From Pseudomonadota bacterium (GTDB taxonomy: Bacteria; Pseudomonadota; Alphaproteobacteria; Ferrovibrionales; Ferrovibrionaceae): a DNA stretch of 7,288 bases. Positions 1 to 4,237 of this stretch are shown here, in pieces. The position numbers and the translations under genes were made by a program. The notes beneath the pieces are model-generated. The model did no database searches. It was not told where the DNA came from and worked only from the letters and a program-made list of their open reading frames with translations. The stretch spans positions 1 to 7,288 of the forward strand of contig JAEYTW010000314.1 of assembly GCA_023433835.1 (NCBI GenBank). Reading direction: 5' to 3'. How positions within the stretch are numbered: the stretch's first letter is position 1; every line of letters begins with the position of its first letter.

Positions 1-296
1 TGGTCGCCGTCGTTCGGGGTCCCGATCGACGAGGATTCGCCGGGAAGGTTGACCACGATCGCGGTGGTCGAGCCGCCGTATTGAGCGCCATAATAGATGC
101 CGGCCAGCATGATCAGCGCCGTCACCGGTTCCAGCGCATAGGTCAGCGGCAGCAGCATGGCGATGGTGGCCAGCGGCCCGATGCCCGGCAGCACCCCGAT
201 CAGCGTGCCGAGCAGGCAGCCGATCAGCGCATGGCCGAGATTGACCGCCGTCAGCGCCGTGCCGAAACCGAGCGAGAGATGGGCCAGCAAGTCCAT
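1..296 (-). CDS. tctA: Tripartite tricarboxylate transporter, large membrane subunit TctA (5' part, cut by window edge)
   Basis: Only the first 98 residues are present; the family is usually about 500 residues, so most of the gene lies beyond position 1. TctA is the large, many-helix permease of the TTT family, which moves carboxylates across the inner membrane using an ion gradient and a periplasmic binding protein. What is seen: an N-terminal hydrophobic segment, the family signature G-T-L-I-G-V-L-P-G-I-G-P at residues 30-41, then L-L-P-L-T-Y at 48-53, and Y-Y-G-A-Q-Y-G-G-S-T-T at 68-78, followed by V-N-L-P-G-E at 82-87 and a D-G-D at 96-98. These are the conserved N-terminal blocks of TctA. 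The start ATG (294-296) shares one base with the TGA stop of tctB (TGATG), and no strong Shine-Dalgarno is visible, so translational coupling is likely. The substrate cannot be read from the sequence. Confidence 0.95.
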   Translation of the reverse strand, partial: MDLLAHLSLGFGTALTAVNLGHALIGCLLGTLIGVLPGIGPLATIAMLLPLTYALEPVTALIMLAGIYYGAQYGGSTTAIVVNLPGESSSIGTPNDGD

Positions 297-757
297 CAGC
301 CGGCGCCCGCCGGCCACAGCGGCAGCCGCAGATCGATCAGCCAGTCGAACACGACGATGGACAAGGCGATCAGCACCGCCGCCGCGGCCACGCCGCCCGT
401 CCAGGTGAATTGCGGGCTGGCCCGCGCCGCGGTCACGACCAGCACGGCGAGCGCCGCGACCAGGCCCAGCGGTTCCAGCAGCAGCGCGAACAGGACGACG
501 GCACCGACGACCCAGCCCAGCGCCCGCCAGTCCCAGCGCGGCAGCGCCGCGACCGGGGCGCCCGGCCGCATCGCTCCGATCATGACGGCCAAGCCGATCA
601 GCCCGAGCGCGAGGCCCAGCATCCAGGGAAAGAAACCCGGGCCCATGCGCCCGATCGAGCCGCGCTCGAGCCCCCGCGACAGGACCAGGAACAGCACGGC
701 GACGATGACGAACAGCAGCCCGGCCGAGAAGGCGCGCCGGTCGCGGACCGCGGCCAT
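296..757 (-). CDS. tctB: Tripartite tricarboxylate transporter, small membrane subunit TctB
   Basis: This 153-residue inner-membrane protein is the small permease subunit of the TTT carboxylate transporter, normal in length for the family. The hallmark G-R-M-G-P-G-F-F-P-W is at residues 36-45. Hydrophobic segments lie near residues 10-28, 43-63, 80-110 (probably two helices) and 122-140, giving the expected four or five helices. The ATG at 755-757 follows the tctC stop by 8 bp and has a GGAG-type ribosome site inside the end of tctC. The same frame stays open for another kilobase upstream, through tctC, but that part has no TctB-like content and is a shadow, so the short start is chosen. The stop overlaps the tctA start. 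Sequence identity of this subunit is usually weak across the family, so the assignment also leans on the neighbours. Confidence 0.93.
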   Translation of the reverse strand: MAAVRDRRAFSAGLLFVIVAVLFLVLSRGLERGSIGRMGPGFFPWMLGLALGLIGLAVMIGAMRPGAPVAALPRWDWRALGWVVGAVVLFALLLEPLGLVAALAVLVVTAARASPQFTWTGGVAAAAVLIALSIVVFDWLIDLRLPLWPAGAG

Positions 758-765
758 CGTCGCGG

Positions 766-1734
766 CTACTCCGCCGTGATGCCGGCCTGGTCGACCAGGA
801 TTTTCATCCTGGCCGATTCCGCCGCAATGAAATCCCGGGTCGCGGCCGGGCCCATCCTGGTCATCTCGGTCATGCCGAGATTTTCGTGATAGGCGACGAC
901 GCGCGGATCCCGCAGGGCGCGATCGAAGGCGGCCGACAGCCGCTCGACCACCGCCGGCGGCGTGCCCGCCGGCGCCATCGCCACCGCCCAGGCGGTGAAG
1001 ACCACGGCGGGAAATCCTGCCTCGGCGAAGGTCGGCACCTCGGGCAGGCGGCGCAGCCGCGCGGTGCTGCTGACGGCCAGCGCGCGCAGGCGCCCGGCCT
1101 CGATCTGCGGCCGCAACACGTTGGCGACGTCGAACATCATGTCGATCGACCCGCCCAGCAGGTCGGTGACGACCGCCGAGGTGGTCTTGTAGGGAATATG
1201 GGTCATGCTGATGCCGGCATCGTTCATCAGCAGCACGGTGGTCAGATGCTGCGCCGAACTGATGCCGACCGTGCCGTAGTTCAGCCGGTCGGGTGCCGCG
1301 CGCGCCGCCGCGACGAGGTCGGCCAGCGTGCGGTAGGGCGAGGCGGCATTGACCGCCAGCACCAGCGGCGCGGCCCCGATGCCGTGCACCGGCGTGAACG
1401 AGGCGACGGGATCGTAGGTCAGCTTGCGGAACGTATGCGGATAGGTCGCCATCGGGCCGGAGGAGGCGTAGAGGATGGTGTAGCCGTCGGGCTTGGCCGT
1501 CGCCACCGCCAGGGTCGCGATGATGCCGCCGGCGCCCGGCCGGTTGTCGACGACGACGGGCTGGCCCAGCTGCTCGGCCAGCGCCGGGGCGATCGCCCGC
1601 GCGCTGTTGTCGGCTGCCGTGCCGGCCGACGGCGCGACCCAGACCACCGGCCGCGCGGGATAGTCCTGCGCCAGGGACCGGCCTGCCAGGATGGCAGCCA
1701 GAAAGGCAGCGGCCGCTATGCCCACCCTTCTCAT
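766..1734 (-). CDS. tctC: Tripartite tricarboxylate transporter substrate-binding protein (TctC / Bug family)
   Basis: This 322-residue periplasmic solute receptor captures a carboxylate or related small molecule and delivers it to TctA/TctB. The length fits the Bug family. A signal peptide is clear: M-R-R, a hydrophobic core to about residue 18, and a probable cleavage after S-L-A (residue 22) before Q-D-Y-P. Family blocks follow: V-V-D-N-R-P-G-A-G-G at 61-70, D-G-Y-T at 83-86, N-Y-G-T at 152-155, H-I-P-Y-K at 179-183, L-A-V-S-S at 219-223, and R-L-P-E-V-P-T-F-A-E at 229-238. The ATG at 1732-1734 is preceded by GGAGG (1746-1750), 11 bp away, and puts the signal peptide at the very N-terminus. 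An in-frame ATG at 1818 would add 28 non-signal residues and is rejected. It is the first gene of the operon, reading into tctB and tctA. Bug proteins bind many different acids, so the ligand is unknown. Confidence 0.95.
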   Translation of the reverse strand: MRRVGIAAAAFLAAILAGRSLAQDYPARPVVWVAPSAGTAADNSARAIAPALAEQLGQPVVVDNRPGAGGIIATLAVATAKPDGYTILYASSGPMATYPHTFRKLTYDPVASFTPVHGIGAAPLVLAVNAASPYRTLADLVAAARAAPDRLNYGTVGISSAQHLTTVLLMNDAGISMTHIPYKTTSAVVTDLLGGSIDMMFDVANVLRPQIEAGRLRALAVSSTARLRRLPEVPTFAEAGFPAVVFTAWAVAMAPAGTPPAVVERLSAAFDRALRDPRVVAYHENLGMTEMTRMGPAATRDFIAAESARMKILVDQAGITAE

Positions 1735-1916
1735 CGGCGCCCGATCCTCCCCATCCCCGCCAGCGTTCCGCCCACAGCAGATGTCGCGCCATGTCGCGGC
1801 AAGGTCAAGTGCCGACACCGACGGGGCTTGCGATGACGACGGCGATTATGCCGAAATACCTATGTCGGTATACCGCGATTCTGTTTGTACCATCGTCCTG
1901 CCCGAGGAGTTCCCTG
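1735..1916. promoter_or_regulatory. Divergent promoter/operator region between tctC and the thiolase-like gene
   Basis: This 182-bp spacer separates two outward-facing operons and should hold both promoters. Its stretch 1845-1895 is visibly richer in A and T than the flanks. It contains a perfect 10-bp palindrome C-G-G-T-A-T-A-C-C-G at 1866-1875, which overlaps a second inverted repeat (ATACC at 1856-1860 and GGTAT at 1867-1871, 6 bp apart). A near-perfect tandem 10-mer, ATGTCGCGCC/ATGTCGCGGC, lies at 1781-1800. On the minus strand CATAAT (complement of 1845-1850) could be a -10 box for tctC. On the plus strand TATACC (1869-1874) is a weak -10 candidate with only a poor -35. No regulator gene is in the window. 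The regulatory role is inferred from position and symmetry. Confidence 0.5.
1904..1909 (+). promoter_or_regulatory. Shine-Dalgarno site fixing the thiolase-like start
   Basis: GAGGAG lies 7 bp before the ATG at 1917. It decides between this start and the in-frame ATG at 1791, which would add 42 residues lacking any thiolase-like content and would consume the promoter region. Confidence 0.8.
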
Positions 1917-3092
1917 ATGCCGGCTTTGCGTGAACCGGTCATCGTCGGCATCGCCGACGCGGCCCTGGAGAAAGGCGTGCTGAAGGGCGGCGGCTCGGTC
2001 CTGCAGATGCAGGCGAGGCTGGCCAAGGCCGCGCTGGCCGAGGCGGGCCTGAGCATCGGCGACGTCGACGGCCTACTGGTCGCCGGGCTGTGGGGCATGC
2101 CGGGGCCGGGCGTCTTTCCGACGGTGACGATGGCCGAGTATCTGGGCATCCGCCCGCGCTTCACCGATTCGACCAATATCGGCGGCGCCGCCTTCGAGGC
2201 CCATGTGGCCCATGCCGCGATGGCGATCGAGCGCGGCTATTGCGATGTCGCCCTGATCCTCTACGGCTCGACCCAGCGCAGCGAGAAAAGCCGCAGCCTG
2301 GGCGGACGGCCGCCGGTGCTGACGGCGCAGTTCGAGACTATCTGGGGCATTCCGCTACCCGTCGGCGCCTACGCAATGGCGGCGATGCGCCATCGCCACG
2401 ATTACGGCACGACATCCGAACAGTTGGCCGAGATCGCGGTCGCGACCCGCAAATGGGCGGCGCTCAATCCGGCCGCGACCATGCGCGACCCGCTGACGAT
2501 CGACGACGTGCTGGCCTCTCCCCTGATCGCCGACCCCTTGCATCTGCTCGATTGCTGCCTCGTCACCGACGGCGGCGGCGCGCTGGTGATGACCTCGGCC
2601 GACCATGCGCGGGCGCAGGGCGTCAGGACACCGATCCATGTCCGCGGCTGGGGCGAATGCGTCAGCCATTCCTCGATCGCGGCGATGCCCGACCTGGCGC
2701 GGCTGCAGGCGGCAGAGACCTCGGGCGCCGTGGCGATGGCGATGGCGGGGATCGGCCATGACGACCTCGACGTCGTCGAGATCTACGATTCCTTCACCAT
2801 CACCGTGCTGCTGACCCTCGAGGCGCTCGGCTTCTGCAAGCGCGGCGAAGGTGGCCGGTTCGTGGCGGGCCAGCGCACGGCGCCCGGCGGCGACTTTCCG
2901 TTGAACACCAATGGCGGCGGGCTGTCCTATGCCCATCCCGGCATGTACGGCATGTTCCTGCTGATCGAGGCGGTGCGGCAGCTGCGCGGCGCATGCGGCC
3001 CGCGCCAGGTGCCCGGTGCGAGGCTCGCCCTGGTGCACGGCACCGGCGGCGTGCTGTCGAGCGGCGCCACCTGCATCCTGTCGCGGAGCTGA
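1917..3092 (+). CDS. Thiolase-fold lipid-transfer-type protein (acetyl-CoA acetyltransferase-like) lacking canonical catalytic cysteines
   Basis: This 391-residue cytoplasmic protein belongs to the thiolase superfamily, in the SCP-x/lipid-transfer-type branch often annotated 'acetyl-CoA acetyltransferase'. Fold landmarks are present: an N-terminal V-I-V-G-I-A-D at 8-14, the block T-N-I-G-G-A-A at 86-92 where thiolases carry the nucleophilic Cys, V-T-D-G-G-G-A at 216-222, E-I-Y-D-S-F at 288-293 (thiolase NEAF position), N-T-N-G-G-G-L-S at 330-337, A-H-P at 339-341 (GHP position, His340 kept) and H-G-T-G-G at 374-378 (usually a Cys-G-G motif). Both catalytic cysteine positions are therefore substituted, so Claisen condensation or thiolysis is unlikely. 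Known relatives with this pattern, such as steroid side-chain aldolase Ltp2, work with a DUF35 partner, and such a gene follows 5 bp downstream. A CoA-thioester aldolase or acyl-transfer role is inferred; the substrate is unknown. Confidence 0.9.
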   Translation: MPALREPVIVGIADAALEKGVLKGGGSVLQMQARLAKAALAEAGLSIGDVDGLLVAGLWGMPGPGVFPTVTMAEYLGIRPRFTDSTNIGGAAFEAHVAHAAMAIERGYCDVALILYGSTQRSEKSRSLGGRPPVLTAQFETIWGIPLPVGAYAMAAMRHRHDYGTTSEQLAEIAVATRKWAALNPAATMRDPLTIDDVLASPLIADPLHLLDCCLVTDGGGALVMTSADHARAQGVRTPIHVRGWGECVSHSSIAAMPDLARLQAAETSGAVAMAMAGIGHDDLDVVEIYDSFTITVLLTLEALGFCKRGEGGRFVAGQRTAPGGDFPLNTNGGGLSYAHPGMYGMFLLIEAVRQLRGACGPRQVPGARLALVHGTGGVLSSGATCILSRS

Positions 3093-3097
3093 AAGCG

Positions 3098-3499
3098 ATG
3101 TACGAGAAGCCCCTGCCGGTGATCGACCCGGGCACCGAGACCTTCTGGGCCGAGGCCCGCGCCCATCGCCTGACCATTCCGCGCTGCCTCGATTGCGGGC
3201 GGCACCATTTCTATCCGCGCAGCCTGTGCCCGCATTGCCATTCCGAGCGGCTGGAATGGACGCCGGTATCGGGGCGCGGCACCGTCTACAGCTTCACCGT
3301 GGCGCGCAAGCCGGCCGGGCCGGCCTTCGCCCCCGACCTGCCCTATGTGATCGCGCTGATCGACCTCGACGAAGGCCCGCGGATGATGACCAATCTGGTC
3401 GTGCCCGACGCCGAGGCCGTGCGCATCGGCGACCGGGTCGCGGTCGCCTTCGACGACGTGACGCCGGAGATCACCCTGCCGCGCTTCCGCCCCTCATAG
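3098..3499 (+). CDS. DUF35 OB-fold/zinc-ribbon protein, partner of the thiolase-like protein
   Basis: This 133-residue protein has the standard DUF35 layout. An N-terminal helix (F-W-A-E-A at 16-20) leads into a rubredoxin-like zinc ribbon with Cys30-x-x-Cys33 and Cys44-x-x-Cys47. An OB-fold follows, marked by G-R-G-T-V-Y-S-F-T at 59-67, P-Y-V-I-A-L-I-D-L at 82-90 and G-D-R-V-A-V-A-F at 111-118. DUF35 proteins are non-catalytic or CoA-accommodating partners of thiolase-fold enzymes, seen in archaeal thiolase/HMG-CoA synthase complexes and in Ltp2-ChsH2 aldolases. The ATG at 3098 has GGAG (3085-3088) 9 bp upstream, inside the end of the thiolase-like gene, so the two are surely co-transcribed and their products probably form a complex. 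Its stop overlaps the tail of the convergent GNAT gene by 6 bp. Confidence 0.93.
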   Translation: MYEKPLPVIDPGTETFWAEARAHRLTIPRCLDCGRHHFYPRSLCPHCHSERLEWTPVSGRGTVYSFTVARKPAGPAFAPDLPYVIALIDLDEGPRMMTNLVVPDAEAVRIGDRVAVAFDDVTPEITLPRFRPS

Positions 3500-3940
3500 C
3501 ACCTTGCGGTACTGCACGAAGCCCGAGCGGTCGGCGATGCGATCGTAAAGCTGCATCGCCGTCGCATTGGTCTCGTGGGTCAGCCAGTAGACCCGCGCGG
3601 CGCCGAGAACGCGGGCCGCGGCGTAGACGTGCTCGATCAGCTTGGCGCCGATGCCGCCGCCGCGAGTGTTCTCGGCGACGAACAGGTCCTGGAGATAGAC
3701 ATAGTCGCCCGGCGTCCAGGTCGACCGATGGCGGATCCAGTGGACCAGGCCCACCGCGCGGTCGCCGTCGAAGGCCAGCGCGCACCACATCGGTTCGGCC
3801 GGATCGAGCAGGCGGGCCCAGGCCGTGCGGTTCGCCTCGGCCGACAGTTCGACCTTGTAGAACGTTTGATAACCGCGCCACAGCACCAGCCAGTCGTCAT
3901 GGTCGGCAGCGGTCGGGGCGCGCAAGCTGATGGCGGACAT
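3494..3940 (-). CDS. GNAT-family N-acetyltransferase
   Basis: This 148-residue protein is a single-domain GNAT enzyme, transferring an acetyl group from acetyl-CoA to an amine on an unknown acceptor. The acetyl-CoA pyrophosphate-binding motif A is clear: V-Y-L-Q-D-L-F-V at 81-88, then R-G-G-G-I-G at 93-98 (the R/Q-x-x-G-x-G/A signature) and an amphipathic helix. Motif B follows, with V-Y-W-L-T-H-E-T-N at 117-125, A-M-Q-L-Y-D at 128-133 and a closing F-V-Q-Y at 141-144. The W-x-T-x-x-x-N-x-x-A-x-x-L-Y pattern resembles amine/protein acetyltransferases of the Hpa2-like and diamine-acetyltransferase groups, but does not fix a substrate. The ATG at 3938-3940 has GAGGAA 7 bp upstream; a GTG at 3979 would add 13 residues without support. 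It stands alone, convergent with the DUF35 gene and divergent from the propeller gene. Confidence 0.9.
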   Translation of the reverse strand: MSAISLRAPTAADHDDWLVLWRGYQTFYKVELSAEANRTAWARLLDPAEPMWCALAFDGDRAVGLVHWIRHRSTWTPGDYVYLQDLFVAENTRGGGIGAKLIEHVYAAARVLGAARVYWLTHETNATAMQLYDRIADRSGFVQYRKVL

Positions 3941-4132
3941 TGAGGGCTTCCTCGGGGAAACAAACGAGCCGGTGGCCACAGTGGCGCCGCGGGCGGCCCC
4001 TGCACAGGTCCGGTTAGCCGCAATACCGGGAACCAGTTCAAATAATGGGCTCTACCTGAAATTGCTGAAAAACCTCTTCTTTACAATTATTTTTGCTCCT
4101 AAATTGGCTGCCTACTGAATAAAGGCATAGAA
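3941..4132. promoter_or_regulatory. Divergent intergenic region with AT-rich promoter-like segment
   Basis: This 192-bp gap must drive the GNAT gene leftward and the secreted propeller gene rightward. The right part, about 4030-4132, is strongly AT-rich against very GC-rich surroundings. It contains TACAAT (4082-4087), a good -10 match, but only poor -35 candidates at proper spacing: TTGCTG at 4062-4067 is only 14 bp away. TTTACA at 4080-4085 resembles a -35 but lacks a good -10 downstream. AAAGG at 4121-4125 serves as a modest ribosome site 7 bp before the ATG at 4133. A short inverted repeat (CCGGT at 4010-4014, ACCGG at 4025-4029) is present. No specific regulator can be named. Confidence 0.45.
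3948..3953 (-). promoter_or_regulatory. Shine-Dalgarno site fixing the GNAT start
   Basis: The complement of these bases reads GAGGAA and ends 7 bp before the ATG at 3938-3940. It favours the 148-residue product over the GTG start at 3979. Confidence 0.65.
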
Positions 4133-4237
4133 ATGCGGTCCGAGAAGAAATCGAAGGCCCCGGCTGCGGCACTAAGGTTCATTTGCGCCATCCTGCTCGT
4201 GGTTCTCGGCGCGCATTTCGGCACACCCGCGCGCGCG
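4133..4237 (+). other. Sec-type signal peptide coding segment of the propeller protein
   Basis: Residues 1-35 show a basic start (R2, K5, K6, K8), a hydrophobic stretch including I-L-L-V-V-L-G at 20-26 and a small-residue A-R-A at 33-35 before E-S-W. Cys18 is inside the hydrophobic core and is not followed by a lipobox-like context, so lipidation is not expected. Confidence 0.8.

Noticed and set aside
81..779. Plus-strand open frames opposite tctA/tctB
   Set aside because: Low-complexity Arg/Ser/Gln/Pro composition typical of antisense frames in GC-rich DNA; the minus strand carries recognisable transporter subunits.
296..1792. A single 498-residue minus-strand reading frame covering tctB and most of tctC in another frame
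   Set aside because: Only its last 153 residues (296-757) look like a protein family (TctB). The upstream part is an Arg/Gly-rich shadow of tctC, which has a full signal peptide and Bug-family blocks in its own frame.
886..1836. 316-residue plus-strand open frame opposite tctC
   Set aside because: Arg/Gly/His-rich composition, no domain features and complete overlap with tctC; a shadow.
2355..3038. 227-residue minus-strand open frame opposite the thiolase-like gene
   Set aside because: His/Arg/Gln-rich shadow composition with no motif; the plus frame has clear thiolase landmarks.
3016..3930. 304-residue plus-strand open frame across the DUF35 and GNAT genes
   Set aside because: Arg/Pro-rich, no motif, and it crosses two well-supported genes on opposite strands.
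4084..4106. CAATT...AATTG inverted repeat in the AT-rich upstream region
   Set aside because: Arms of 5 bp with a 13-bp spacer are expected by chance in AT-rich sequence.
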